Source: Opitutia bacterium (lineage in GTDB: Bacteria > Verrucomicrobiota > Verrucomicrobiia > Opitutales > Opitutaceae). From it: a stretch of 64,000 nt of DNA. How positions within the stretch are numbered: the stretch's first letter is position 1; the number at the start of each line of letters is the position of its first letter. The position numbers and the translations under genes were made by a program. The notes beneath the pieces are model-generated. The model saw only the letters and a program-made list of their open reading frames with translations. It did not search any database and was not told the origin of the DNA. The DNA is taken from contig JACRHT010000017.1 in assembly GCA_016217545.1 (NCBI GenBank), positions 186,001-250,000 of the forward strand, written 5' to 3'. Shown in pieces: positions 7,471 through 15,563 of the stretch.

Positions 7471-7827
7471 ATGAATACGATTCACTACGGAATGGACGAG
7501 CGGGAGCACGCGACGGTGCTGGCGGCGCTGCGGCATTACCAGGCGGCGTTGGCGACCGGCGTGTTCCCGGCGATCGCGGAGATTGCGACGGCGGGCGGAT
7601 TGATCCGGGCGCTGGAGGAGCAGGAAATCGACGCCCTGTGCGAGCGGCTGAACTCCGACCGGCCGGAGCGGATCAACCGGAAGGTGCGGGAGGCGTTGCG
7701 AACGGCGATCCGGTTGGCGGAGCGGGAGCTGATGAACTGGAAGCTGGACCGGGTGGATGATGCCAAGCACCGCGCGCTGCGGAAGGCGCTGGGACGGTAT
7801 CAGGAGGCGTGGGACTTGCTCGGGTGA
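7471..7827 (+). CDS. Small hypothetical helical protein
   Basis: A 118-residue protein without a named domain. The first half (DEREHATVLAALRHYQAALATGVFPAIAEIATAGG...LEEQEIDALCERLN) resembles short proteins seen often on plasmids and genomic islands of Proteobacteria and Verrucomicrobia; the second half is charged and helical. The open frame begins at 7396, but the ATG at 7471 is the first codon that gives protein-like sequence. A strong hairpin follows at 7835. No function can be given. Confidence 0.55.
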   Translation: MNTIHYGMDEREHATVLAALRHYQAALATGVFPAIAEIATAGGLIRALEEQEIDALCERLNSDRPERINRKVREALRTAIRLAERELMNWKLDRVDDAKHRALRKALGRYQEAWDLLG

Positions 7828-7834
7828 AGCATCG

Positions 7835-7860
7835 GCCGGCGGTCGTGCTCGACCGCCGGC
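7835..7860. repeat. GC-rich hairpin (possible terminator)
   Basis: GCCGGCGGTCG and CGACCGCCGGC form an 11-bp perfect stem with a TGCT loop, 8 bases past the stop at 7827. No T-run follows, so intrinsic termination is only possible. A second hairpin, GTTTCATC-GGAA-GATGAAAC, lies at 7876-7895. Confidence 0.5.
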
Positions 7861-7934
7861 AAGCTCCGATCAATCGTTTCATCGGAAGATGAAACACCTA
7901 GCGCGCCGCGGAGCGCCCGCCTAACTCTCCGGTG

Positions 7935-8540
7935 ATGCCGACGATCGCCGAACAGAATCTCGCACTCGACCGCCTCCACACACGGGCGTGCCAGTGCTTC
8001 ACCCTGATGATCTGGATCACAAAATTTCGTCCCGTGCTTCAGCCAGGCAACGAAGATGGCTACGAACTGCTCACTCTGATGAGCAATGCGTCCATCGAAA
8101 CTTCGCTGCTCAGTTTCCGCTGCTTGAACGAGTTCTTTCGCAAACGTGACGGGAAACATCGCGCTGATGATGTCGTCGCGGAAGATTTTTACGGTTTCGT
8201 CAGCGCCGGACCGTTTCTCTCCGAAGAGGAGAGCCGGGCCGTCAACAAGCGCGTGATGCACCTCACCTATCACGAAATCCCTCTGAACCAAATCGGTTGG
8301 CAAATCGCCGACTGGACGACCCGAGGAATCCCTCGCGTCGTCGAGTTCCTGGAGCACCTTACTCGAACGCTGCCTGCGACCGACGCCGAAGCAATGAAAG
8401 CCAACCGGACGATACCGCACTTGCGGATTTTGATGCAGCAAACTGCCGAGTTGGCAGCACACCAGTTTTCGAATCGTGCGCAAGTGGCCGTTACCGGTCC
8501 TCAAGAAACTTCCGCGACGGCAAAACAGGACACGATATAG
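7935..8540 (+). CDS. Hypothetical protein (helical)
   Basis: A 201-residue, predominantly helical protein that I do not recognise. It contains 'LMSNASIETSLLSFRCLNEFF' and 'VMHLTYHEIPLNQIGWQIADWTTRG', with conserved-looking aromatic and charged residues; no signal peptide or membrane helix. A HEPN-type fold would fit the helical make-up, but I cannot see the R-x4-6-H motif, so this is only a guess. The GTG at 7932 is directly followed by the ATG I use. Its 3' end overlaps the convergent UPF0489 gene by 40 bases. Confidence 0.5.
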   Translation: MPTIAEQNLALDRLHTRACQCFTLMIWITKFRPVLQPGNEDGYELLTLMSNASIETSLLSFRCLNEFFRKRDGKHRADDVVAEDFYGFVSAGPFLSEEESRAVNKRVMHLTYHEIPLNQIGWQIADWTTRGIPRVVEFLEHLTRTLPATDAEAMKANRTIPHLRILMQQTAELAAHQFSNRAQVAVTGPQETSATAKQDTI

Positions 8541-9094
8541 TCAAACAGAGCGTCTGCTTTCGGCGGCGAGAATGACGGAGAGCGACACAGAAACGCAAAG
8601 GCGGGAGCGTCCGGGAGTGTCAGTTCCGCAAGCGGAACAGCCCGAAACGGCGCACGGTAATCTTCGAAGCAAATTTCGCGGGTGCGCCAATCGAAGACGT
8701 AGCCTGGCGGACCTTGATCGTGATTGGGCGGATAGGCCCACACGATTTCCGAGGGCCATTTTCTGCGAATCACTTCATACATGAAATTCGCTGACGTCGT
8801 CTTTCGCGAGTAGTGCCCGTAGAGATCATCGTGCGCGTCGACATGCACCCATCGCAGCGGCGGGCTAAGAACTCCGTTTCCAATCAACGCCGCGACGGGG
8901 GCAAGCACTCCGTCGTGAAGTTCACAGCGTAGCAACGGCGTCTTTGGCGTCACGTGCCACTTATGAAGATATTCGGAAACCTCGCCCACAGACGAGACCG
9001 TGTGGTCACCGTCGTCGGGGCGTGGATCTCCTTCACGTCGGTTGGCCACCGCAGGTTGGACGAACGCGTCGAGATCGATATCGAGAACGGTCAT
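8501..9094 (-). CDS. UPF0489 family protein, peptide-arginase-like
   Basis: A 197-residue protein with two acidic metal-site motifs of the arginase/deacetylase-like UPF0489 family: 'DIDLDAF' at residues 5-11 and 'WVHVDAHDDLYG' near residue 82-93. From memory, members of this family (OspR/FlmR type) are peptide arginases that turn Arg into ornithine in ribosomal peptides. It starts 106 bases after the hxsC stop on the same strand with no visible terminator between, and an AGGAA motif lies before its ATG. This makes it a candidate fifth gene of the His-Xaa-Ser operon, whose substrate HxsA contains Arg in its repeats. The family could also have other roles. Confidence 0.65.
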   Translation of the reverse strand: MTVLDIDLDAFVQPAVANRREGDPRPDDGDHTVSSVGEVSEYLHKWHVTPKTPLLRCELHDGVLAPVAALIGNGVLSPPLRWVHVDAHDDLYGHYSRKTTSANFMYEVIRRKWPSEIVWAYPPNHDQGPPGYVFDWRTREICFEDYRAPFRAVPLAELTLPDAPAFAFLCRSPSFSPPKADALFDYIVSCFAVAEVS

Positions 9095-9200
9095 ACGCTG
9101 GACGTTCCTAGGGGAATAGCAGGTCTACGCTTTGAATGGCGCGGAAGCCGCGGTCATCACCAATTGGTCCCGTTAGGGAAGCGATAGCAGTTGAATTCAT

Positions 9201-10322
9201 TCACTGGGATGCGGCGAAGGTAGCAATCGGAGCTGAAAATGGCCGAAGGTGCGCAGAGTGACGCAACGTGGAGGAGGCGAAGAAGCCGCCGCACCGATCG
9301 CGCGCGGCGCATTCCGTGCAGGCCGGAAGATAGATGTTCTTCCAGTCAGAAATCGCCCGCCGAGCGAAGCGGACCAGATTCGGGCGCAGCACGCAGAGCG
9401 GCAGGTTGAAGAGTTGCACGGGGATTGCGGCCGTATCGAGCGCTTCGACCGCTTGTTCCAGTTCGGCTTGGTAGTCGGCGGGATCGATCCAAAGGGCGTC
9501 GAGGTTCGAGCGGGCGAAACCCATCAGTTCGAGCCCCATGAAGGAGACTTGGTCGACGAAGGGGAGATTGCGGGCCACGAAGCGGGCGAACTGGGGCAGG
9601 CGTTGATAGGTGGCGCGGTGCAGCACGCAGCGCAGTTCGATGCGGACGCCGACGCGAGCGAGGTTGAGGAGGCCGAAGATAGTTTCTTCGAAAGCGCCGC
9701 GGGCTTGGACGACGTAATCGTGTTGCGCGGCCGTGTCGGCGTAAAGCGGGACGCCGATCATGAAGTCCTTGGGTTGGGCGGCGGCGACTTGTTGGGCGAA
9801 GGGCGCGAAGCGAAATTGCCGGCCGTTCGAGAGCATGTGCACCGCGGTGTCGGGGAGGTGCGTGCGCAAGGCGCGGAGAACGTCGAGGAGGCGATCGCCG
9901 AGGAGCGTCGGTTCGCCGCCAGTGATGCCGAGTTCGAGCGTGCTACGATCGAGCCACGGAATCATTTGAAGGATTTCCGCGACGAGATGATCGTCCTGCA
10001 CGGCGCGGGGCGGTTGCGAACACATCAGGCAGCGGCTGTTGCAGCGCTCGGTGAAGAAGAGGACGTTGTGGCGGGAGTGCCGCCGGTAGAGAGTGCGGAC
10101 CTCGCGGGCGGCCGGATTGGCGCGGAGGATGTCGCCGACTTGGAGGTAATCGAAATCGGAGGAGAGCACCACGGCGTGGGGTGCCGCGGTGAACCCGACC
10201 GGGCACGTTTCCGTAGGGTGCGCGAGATCGATGGCCTCGAAACCGGAGTCGCAGGCCCGCTCGAGGCGCAGCAAGCGTGGCTCGCCGACGAAGGGAAATG
10301 AAGCGGGGCCGGACAGTTTCAT
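9201..10322 (-). CDS. hxsC: His-Xaa-Ser system radical SAM maturase HxsC
   Basis: A 373-residue radical SAM enzyme. The 4Fe-4S motif C94-x3-C98-x2-C101 (ERCNSRCLMCSQP) is followed by 'LELGITGGEPTLLG', the glycine-rich SAM site. A C-terminal cysteine cluster 'CTECAARDRCGGFF' resembles the auxiliary (SPASM-type) region. HxsC works with HxsB, probably to modify the HxsA repeat protein, by chemistry that to my knowledge is not settled. The ATG at 10322 overlaps the hxsB stop (ATGA); upstream in-frame codons lie inside hxsB and are not used. Confidence 0.9.
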   Translation of the reverse strand: MKLSGPASFPFVGEPRLLRLERACDSGFEAIDLAHPTETCPVGFTAAPHAVVLSSDFDYLQVGDILRANPAAREVRTLYRRHSRHNVLFFTERCNSRCLMCSQPPRAVQDDHLVAEILQMIPWLDRSTLELGITGGEPTLLGDRLLDVLRALRTHLPDTAVHMLSNGRQFRFAPFAQQVAAAQPKDFMIGVPLYADTAAQHDYVVQARGAFEETIFGLLNLARVGVRIELRCVLHRATYQRLPQFARFVARNLPFVDQVSFMGLELMGFARSNLDALWIDPADYQAELEQAVEALDTAAIPVQLFNLPLCVLRPNLVRFARRAISDWKNIYLPACTECAARDRCGGFFASSTLRHSAHLRPFSAPIATFAASQ

Positions 10323-11788
10323 GTCGCCCAAGAGCGGAGGATCTTCGCGTCCGCCGGTGAATCTTCCAACAACTGGAGGAGGTGCCGCATGATCCCCATA
10401 TTCCGCCGGCAGAAGGCGCTCGTGGGCCGATGGCCGATCGGATCGCCTTGCGTGGCGTGGTGGAAGACGGGGTCGGTGCCGCACCACGGTTGGAAGGCGC
10501 AGTCGCTGCAGCCGGGGAGGCCTTCGCTCATCGTGCGGTAGGCGAGGTCGAGGATGGCGGTATCCGTGAAAAGGGATGACCAGGTGCTGCGGTGGACATT
10601 GCCCAAGCGGAAAGTGTGATCGTTCATCTCCGCGAGCATGCGGCCCTCGTCGGAGGCGTAGACGTCGCCGTCGTAATTGTAGACGAGGGCCCCGAGGGCG
10701 GCGCCCATCGGCGATTGCAGATCGACGTAGGCGGTGGGAAAGGCGGTCAGCATCCGGCGGAGGAGAATCGAGGCGTAGACTTCGCGGAACGGAATGCCCT
10801 GGCGGTTGAGATTCAGGATGTGACGGAGGCCGCGTTGGTAGAACGCGAGGAAACGATCCGTCTCGTAGCCGAGCTTGGCGGCGGATTTGACGGCGAAGCC
10901 GTAGGGGCTGATGTGGCGGAGAAAGATTTCGCGGAAACCGAGCCGGACGTAGTCGTCGATGATCGCCTCGGGTTGGGCGAGACTTTCGGCGGTGCAGGTC
11001 ATCAGGGCGGAGACGCTCCCCTCGCCTAGCGCGGCGCGGCAGCGCTGAATTCCGGCCACGGTGCGTTCGTAAGCATCGTGGCCGGGTCGCGGGCGGTTGC
11101 GGTTGTGCAGCGCGGCTGGGCCATCGAGCGAGGTGGAGATGGTGATCGAATGCGCGCGAAAGAACGCGAGCATCTCGTCGGTGAGCGGAGAAAGATTCGT
11201 GGCGACGACGTAAGCGATGTCTCTCCCCTCTTTCCGCGCTTCGACGTGTTGGACGATGTGGCGGATGAGCGGAAAATTGAGCAGCGATTCCCCGCCCTGA
11301 AATTCCACTTTCAATTGGGAGGACGGAGATTGGAGCATCAGGTCCACCGCGCGATCCGCGGTCTCCGGGGACATGTCGAAGGCGGTGCGGTTTTCCGAAA
11401 CGCGCGAAACTTGGCAGTAGCCGCAGGTGTGATCGCAGCGGAGCGTGACCACGAAGAGGTGGAGCGTGGCGAGGTCCGGAAGCCGCGAGTGTTTCGTGCG
11501 GAGTTGGGCGGCGAGGAGTTCGAGGTGCGCGTCCTTGGCGCCGCGGGTAATCACGTGCGCGGGTTCGAGGTCGTCGAGGAGCGGAGCCGAAGGCTCGAGT
11601 TGCTTAGTAACGAGCGGGGCGATCATCTCGCGCGGCACAACGCGGTAATCGCCGCCGGCGTTGGTCACGACAGTTCGTTTGTCGTCCAGCTTCAGAAAAC
11701 GGAACGGGAGCAGGTCGTAGCCGACCCCACTTGCGTAATGGTCCTGGTCGCGGAAACTCGCCGCGAGACTAGGAGCGGGCGGGTTCAC
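10319..11788 (-). CDS. hxsB: His-Xaa-Ser system radical SAM maturase HxsB
   Basis: A 489-residue radical SAM/SPASM protein. Seen: an N-terminal domain of about 105 residues, the cluster motif C118-x3-C122-x2-C125 (LRCDHTCGYCQ), 'VEFQGGESLLNF' for SAM binding, and a C-terminal SPASM-like cysteine set (GCSDCAFQPWCGTDP ... AFCRRN). It is the paired maturase of HxsC. Its start overlaps the hxsD 3' end by 20 bases and its stop overlaps hxsC by ATGA, so the whole operon is translationally coupled. Confidence 0.9.
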   Translation of the reverse strand: MNPPAPSLAASFRDQDHYASGVGYDLLPFRFLKLDDKRTVVTNAGGDYRVVPREMIAPLVTKQLEPSAPLLDDLEPAHVITRGAKDAHLELLAAQLRTKHSRLPDLATLHLFVVTLRCDHTCGYCQVSRVSENRTAFDMSPETADRAVDLMLQSPSSQLKVEFQGGESLLNFPLIRHIVQHVEARKEGRDIAYVVATNLSPLTDEMLAFFRAHSITISTSLDGPAALHNRNRPRPGHDAYERTVAGIQRCRAALGEGSVSALMTCTAESLAQPEAIIDDYVRLGFREIFLRHISPYGFAVKSAAKLGYETDRFLAFYQRGLRHILNLNRQGIPFREVYASILLRRMLTAFPTAYVDLQSPMGAALGALVYNYDGDVYASDEGRMLAEMNDHTFRLGNVHRSTWSSLFTDTAILDLAYRTMSEGLPGCSDCAFQPWCGTDPVFHHATQGDPIGHRPTSAFCRRNMGIMRHLLQLLEDSPADAKILRSWAT

Positions 11789-12095
11789 GCGGATTTTCCC
11801 ACTCGGGACGCACGAGGACCGATTGCGAGAGCGCGTGCGCCAGGATCAGGTCGCGGATGCCGGAAGTTTCCGCGGCGACGATCGACCGGAGGCGTTGGTC
11901 GAGCAGGTCGTTCTCGAATTCCTTCGCGAGGACCGAAGCGTCTTCCGTGCTGAGCTTGGGTTCGAGGCCGACTTTGAGACCGGCTTCCGTTTTACGGAGC
12001 CGAATAAAGGCACGGCCGGAAAACCGATACGCCGTGCGGCAGATCGACTCCATCGTGTGCACCTGGAGATCGACGGTGAACACGACGGGCGTCAT
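11769..12095 (-). CDS. hxsD: His-Xaa-Ser system protein HxsD
   Basis: A 108-residue protein of the HxsD type, a small conserved partner in His-Xaa-Ser loci whose exact role is unknown. It begins MTPVVFTVDLQVHTMESICRTAYRF and carries the charged helical region 'LAKEFENDLLDQRLRSIVAAET' followed by 'IRDLILAHAL', which recalls the LLNDYxLRE-type signature of the family. Its ATG overlaps the hxsA stop (ATGA). A small recognition or scaffold protein for the two radical SAM enzymes is the likely role by position. Confidence 0.85.
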   Translation of the reverse strand: MTPVVFTVDLQVHTMESICRTAYRFSGRAFIRLRKTEAGLKVGLEPKLSTEDASVLAKEFENDLLDQRLRSIVAAETSGIRDLILAHALSQSVLVRPEWENPREPARS

Positions 12096-12775
12096 GGCGT
12101 GGACTCCTTTTTCTCCGTTTCCGGTTCGTCGGGCAGCGCGAGGATTTTTTCCGCTCCTCCCATGCGCTCGATGACGTCGGTGTTGGGGAAGGGGATGGTG
12201 GATTCGGTGGCACCGATGCGGACGACGGCGTGTTCGCGTTTGATCGCGACGATCTTCACCCGCGTGCCTTCTTCGAGGCGGATGACGCCCACGTCTTTGT
12301 CGCCGTCCTTCAGCGTGAATTGCGTCACTTTGGTGAGGCGCGCTTCCGCCGGCCATTGCGAGCGAACTTTGGGGAGCTTGGCGAGGACGCGGGCGAGATC
12401 GGGAGCGACGGGGGCGGATTCTTCCCCTTTCGCTTTGGCGGGCGCCGGCGGTTTTTCGGTTTTGGCGGGTCGCGTCGGCGCCGGTGTGGTGGAGGGATAG
12501 CTGCTGCCCGAGCTTCCGCCGCTGGAGCCCGAGTAATGCGAAGAATGGGAACGGTGCGAAGAGTGCGAACGGTGCGTGGCGAGCAGTTTGTGTCCGGCGC
12601 GGGCCAAGCCATAGACCAGTTTCTTCACCGTGGGGGTGTGCGATTGGACGGCGGGGTTGTCTGCGGGAGAAGACGGTGCGGGAACATCGACGGGCTCCGC
12701 TTGGGCCGCGACCGCGGGTGCGGTGGAGACCAAGGGCAATAGCCGGCGCAAGAGCGCTGTAACTTTGGGGTGCAT
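12092..12775 (-). CDS. hxsA: His-Xaa-Ser repeat protein HxsA (putative modified substrate)
   Basis: A 227-residue protein with five tandem His-Xaa-Ser units at residues 68-82 (HRS-HSS-HRS-HSS-HYS), flanked by a Ser/Gly run and a Pro/Ala/Lys-rich linker (about 94-125). The N-terminus (LLRRLLPLVSTAPAVAAQA) looks like a short signal peptide, so the product is probably exported. The C-terminal part (about 135-215) looks like an SH3-type barrel (TKVTQFTLKDGDKDVGVIRLEEGTRVKIV). The ATG at 12775 has GAGGA upstream; upstream codons of the open frame are rejected. HxsA is the presumed target of HxsB/C. Two of the repeat residues are Arg, possible targets for the UPF0489 protein. Confidence 0.9.
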   Translation of the reverse strand: MHPKVTALLRRLLPLVSTAPAVAAQAEPVDVPAPSSPADNPAVQSHTPTVKKLVYGLARAGHKLLATHRSHSSHRSHSSHYSGSSGGSSGSSYPSTTPAPTRPAKTEKPPAPAKAKGEESAPVAPDLARVLAKLPKVRSQWPAEARLTKVTQFTLKDGDKDVGVIRLEEGTRVKIVAIKREHAVVRIGATESTIPFPNTDVIERMGGAEKILALPDEPETEKKESTP

Positions 12776-12808
12776 GAGATTCCTCGTGGTGGGCCGAGAG
12801 CGGGAATG

Positions 12809-12849
12809 AAAAAAGGGCCAGCGCATCGCGGCGAACGATGCGGTGGCCC
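12809..12849 (-). promoter_or_regulatory. Terminator-like hairpin in the hxsA leader (candidate attenuator)
   Basis: Read on the minus strand, GGGCCA-x-CGCATCG and CGATGCG-x-TGGCCC form a 13-bp stem with one mismatch and a 7-base loop, followed at once by six T. It ends 33 bases before the hxsA start codon. No minus-strand gene lies upstream (the next gene is divergent at 13093), so the hairpin would sit in the 5' leader of the hxs operon. Confidence 0.6.
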
Positions 12850-13092
12850 GAGTCATCGAGTAGACGGAGGCGATCACTCTGACGAGCCAATTTCTTCACC
12901 GCGGCAGCGCGCCTCCGATCGCACGACGTGGTGCGCGATGAATAGAAAGAATCGGTCGGCGACGGTCTTTCGTTCCGGCTTGCGACCATCTGGATGTGTG
13001 GTGAAATCAATTCGGGCCGAGGATTGCGCATGGTGCGCAGTCCACGGCCTTTTTGCTAATCACCTACGGAGACGGCCCTCGCCGGAACAGTG

Positions 13093-13368
13093 ATGCCCAA
13101 ACATATCATGATGACGCTCGACCTCGAAAAAGGGGTCTCGGAAGAGAATCGACAGAAATTCTACGCCAAGCTCAAAGAAGCGAACTGGGGCAAAATTCCA
13201 GACGTCACGACGGCTTGGAAATGCCAATGGAGCAGCGATCAAACGACGGCAGGCATGACGAATGTCGTGACCACCGATCTCACGAATGCGCGTGCCGCGG
13301 CGGGCTATTGCGCCTATCACGCGGTCGCGATGATCGGCGACGCGGCCCCGGTCGCGTTCAAAAGCTGA
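13093..13368 (+). CDS. Small hypothetical protein
   Basis: A 91-residue protein of unknown family. It begins PKHIMMTLDLEKGVSEENRQKFYAKL and has a central 'TTAWKCQWSSDQ' and a C-terminal 'ARAAAGYCAYHAVAMIGDAAPVAF'. The alternation of strand-like and helical parts suggests a small alpha/beta fold. The GTG at 13090 precedes the chosen ATG. It is followed after 21 bases by the coiled-coil gene at 13390 and the two probably form one transcript, divergent from hxs. A 317-base gap with a leader hairpin separates it from hxsA. Confidence 0.6.
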   Translation: MPKHIMMTLDLEKGVSEENRQKFYAKLKEANWGKIPDVTTAWKCQWSSDQTTAGMTNVVTTDLTNARAAAGYCAYHAVAMIGDAAPVAFKS

Positions 13369-13389
13369 CTTTAACCAATCCGATTCGCC

Positions 13390-14412
13390 ATGACGCTGAA
13401 CGGTTTTTTCCGCGAGGTTGCCGCGGCGTCACGCCGCGCCCAGCGCGATGCGGAACGTCGGCACCGGGCGGCGGTGCGTGCGGCCAAACTCCGGGCCAAG
13501 CTCGACGAACTCGAATGCGCCCGCGCCGAGGTGGAAGAATACGAAGAACAGATGCAGGGCTTGGCGAACATTCACCATCGCGTGGGTGAAGCGATCGATT
13601 GGCAGGAGCTGGCGGCTAAGCCGCCGCCGGTTGAGCCGACGCGGAAATCAACCCGCGAAGACTCTGCCGTGCAAGAGCGCGATGAATTCCAACCGCGCTT
13701 CTGGCACCGCTGGTTCGGCGGGGAAGCCAAAGCGCGGGCCAAACTAGAGGATAAGATTCGCGAGGCGAAAGCCGGAGACGAGGCGGCCTACCAAAGCGCG
13801 GTGAAGTTATATCGACAGCACTATGAGGCGTGGCAGGGACCGACTGCCGTGGCGCAAGCGGTGCTGCGCGGAGACACCGCGGCTTACCGGAAGGCCGTCG
13901 ACGAAATGGATCCGTTGGCGGAGCTGATCGACATGGGCGGCATCGCGGAAATTCAGTTTCCGGATCGGGCGACGGCTTTCGTGCGGTTGTTGGTCGACAG
14001 CGACCGGGTGGTGCCGCAGGAGGCGAAGAGTCTTACGAGTCGTGGCAAGCTGACGGTGAAAACGATTCCTGCGGGCAAGCGCAACGAGCTGTATCAAGAT
14101 TACGTGTGTGGGTGCGCGCTGCGTGCCGCCCGCGAACTGCTGACGTTTTTGCCGTTGGCCCGAGTGGTCGTGCAGGTGGAAGCCACGTTGCTCGATGCGG
14201 CGACGGGGCACGCGCGGCCCCAACCGATTCTGTCGGTGGGCATCCCGCGCGCGACGCTGGACACCATGCGCTTGGAATCAGTCGATCCGTCCGAGGCGAT
14301 GCGCCTGTTTCCGCACCGGATGGGCTTCAAACGCTCGCAGGGTTTCTTCGTGGTGAAACCGTTGCGCGCGGAAGAATATCCCGCGGTTTCCGAGCGCCTA
14401 GCCTCGCGATAG
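13390..14412 (+). CDS. Coiled-coil protein of unknown function
   Basis: A 340-residue soluble protein. Residues 1-60 form a charged coiled coil (FFREVAAASRRAQRDAERRHRAAV...), followed by a Pro-rich linker, a second helical stretch with 'FWHRWFGGEAKARAKLEDKI', and a C-terminal alpha/beta domain with 'ELYQDYVCGCALRAARELL' and 'HRMGFKRSQGFF'. I recall similar uncharacterised proteins scattered in bacteria, but know no function. It follows the 91-residue gene by 21 bases and is convergent with the next gene. No signal peptide. Confidence 0.6.
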   Translation: MTLNGFFREVAAASRRAQRDAERRHRAAVRAAKLRAKLDELECARAEVEEYEEQMQGLANIHHRVGEAIDWQELAAKPPPVEPTRKSTREDSAVQERDEFQPRFWHRWFGGEAKARAKLEDKIREAKAGDEAAYQSAVKLYRQHYEAWQGPTAVAQAVLRGDTAAYRKAVDEMDPLAELIDMGGIAEIQFPDRATAFVRLLVDSDRVVPQEAKSLTSRGKLTVKTIPAGKRNELYQDYVCGCALRAARELLTFLPLARVVVQVEATLLDAATGHARPQPILSVGIPRATLDTMRLESVDPSEAMRLFPHRMGFKRSQGFFVVKPLRAEEYPAVSERLASR

Positions 14413-14439
14413 CCAGACGGGGGAGGCGGTTTCCGCGAT

Positions 14440-15414
14440 CTAGTCAGCTAATTTCACCCGGAAGTAATATGGCCGGTGTTCCTGATCGTAGATCGTGAAC
14501 TTGTCCTCTTGGTAGACGGTCACGTCGAACGGCTGCCGAGCGGCGAGCGTGGTGCGCACCGCAGTCCAGCCAGCGAAACGAATCGCGGTTCTTCCTTCTT
14601 GCTCCACGACGGTGGGCCGCACGCGAAATTGGGTGTAAAGCGCGCCTTGCTCGTTCCCTGCGATGCCGACGCGTTCGCTATAGCTCGTCTCGGCGTTTTC
14701 GGTGAGAAGCAAAAAGCCGAGCTGTCGGCCATTGGCGTCGCAGGGCACAACCGCGATGCGATGGGCCGGCCGGTCCACGCGCGCAAGATACTCCGCCAGC
14801 CGGGCGTGCTGCTCGGCCGTCGCTTCGACCTCCAGGCAGTTGATAAAGGCGCTATACCAGACGCGCGGCCGCGGCTGACGCGGGCCGTCCGCCTTCCCGA
14901 CGAGGACGCCCTTAATTTCTCCTTCAAAACGATCCTTCGCCGCAGCGTCGAACCGCATCGCGCTGAGCAGGAGAACGCCTTTCAACTCGTAGAACTTCAT
15001 CTCCCGCAGACGAGGGTCTTCCGCGTCGAGAACGTTGAGCAGGTCGCCCTGTTCGGTTCGGCGCAGCATGAGACCATGCTCCGCCGCGATTTTGGCCAGA
15101 AACTCCTGGGGCCGGATTTGTCCATGAAAGCTCACGTGCTCTTTCCACACGGGCGCGTCGGAGGTGAAGAAAATGGGAATCTCCGATTGGACCGCCGTTT
15201 GGTAGATCGCTTCGGAGAGTTCCACGTCCTCGAGCGCAATCGCGATCGGGGGCAGATCGCCGAGGCGGGCGCCACTCTTCACGCGGATGCTGCCGATGTC
15301 GTCCGATCCCGCCGTCGCTTTGGCGAAAGACGGACCGGATAGCCCGGCCACCAAGAGCACGGCCAGGAGCACGCGCGCGTTGTAAAGAGAACTACGAATC
15401 AGTTGCGGAGGCAT
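14440..15414 (-). CDS. Secreted protein with STN/secretin-N-like domain
   Basis: A 324-residue protein with a clear signal peptide (ARVLLAVLLVAGLSGPSFA). Residues about 40-110 (ARLGDLPPIAIALEDVELSEAIYQTAVQSEIPIFFTSD...FLAKIAAEHGLMLRR) resemble a secretin/TonB short N-terminal domain, in which a small beta-alpha-beta unit binds a partner. The remainder has beta-rich stretches and no known motif. The start at 15414 is the ATG just before the signal peptide; upstream frame is discarded. No outer-membrane barrel follows, so it is not a receptor. Neighbours are convergent (coiled-coil gene) and an LRAT-like gene on the same strand. Confidence 0.6.
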   Translation of the reverse strand: MPPQLIRSSLYNARVLLAVLLVAGLSGPSFAKATAGSDDIGSIRVKSGARLGDLPPIAIALEDVELSEAIYQTAVQSEIPIFFTSDAPVWKEHVSFHGQIRPQEFLAKIAAEHGLMLRRTEQGDLLNVLDAEDPRLREMKFYELKGVLLLSAMRFDAAAKDRFEGEIKGVLVGKADGPRQPRPRVWYSAFINCLEVEATAEQHARLAEYLARVDRPAHRIAVVPCDANGRQLGFLLLTENAETSYSERVGIAGNEQGALYTQFRVRPTVVEQEGRTAIRFAGWTAVRTTLAARQPFDVTVYQEDKFTIYDQEHRPYYFRVKLAD

Positions 15415-15563
15415 AAAATTAAACTCTCGCTTGAGAGAGGAAGTGCGCGCACGTTGGCCCCCGCAACGCGCGGAAGTAGTGAGGTGCAGGATGCACTGCC
15501 GCGCAATCCGAATAGGATTGTTCATGCGGTTTCGCGAACATGGCGCGGAATGTGTAGTATTTA

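Noticed and set aside
9249-10301. Long plus-strand frame opposite hxsC
   Set aside because: Acidic shadow frame, while the opposite strand has clear radical SAM motifs.
11078-12500. Plus-strand frames opposite hxsB/hxsD/hxsA
   Set aside because: Shadow frames; hxs genes have family motifs and overlapping starts.
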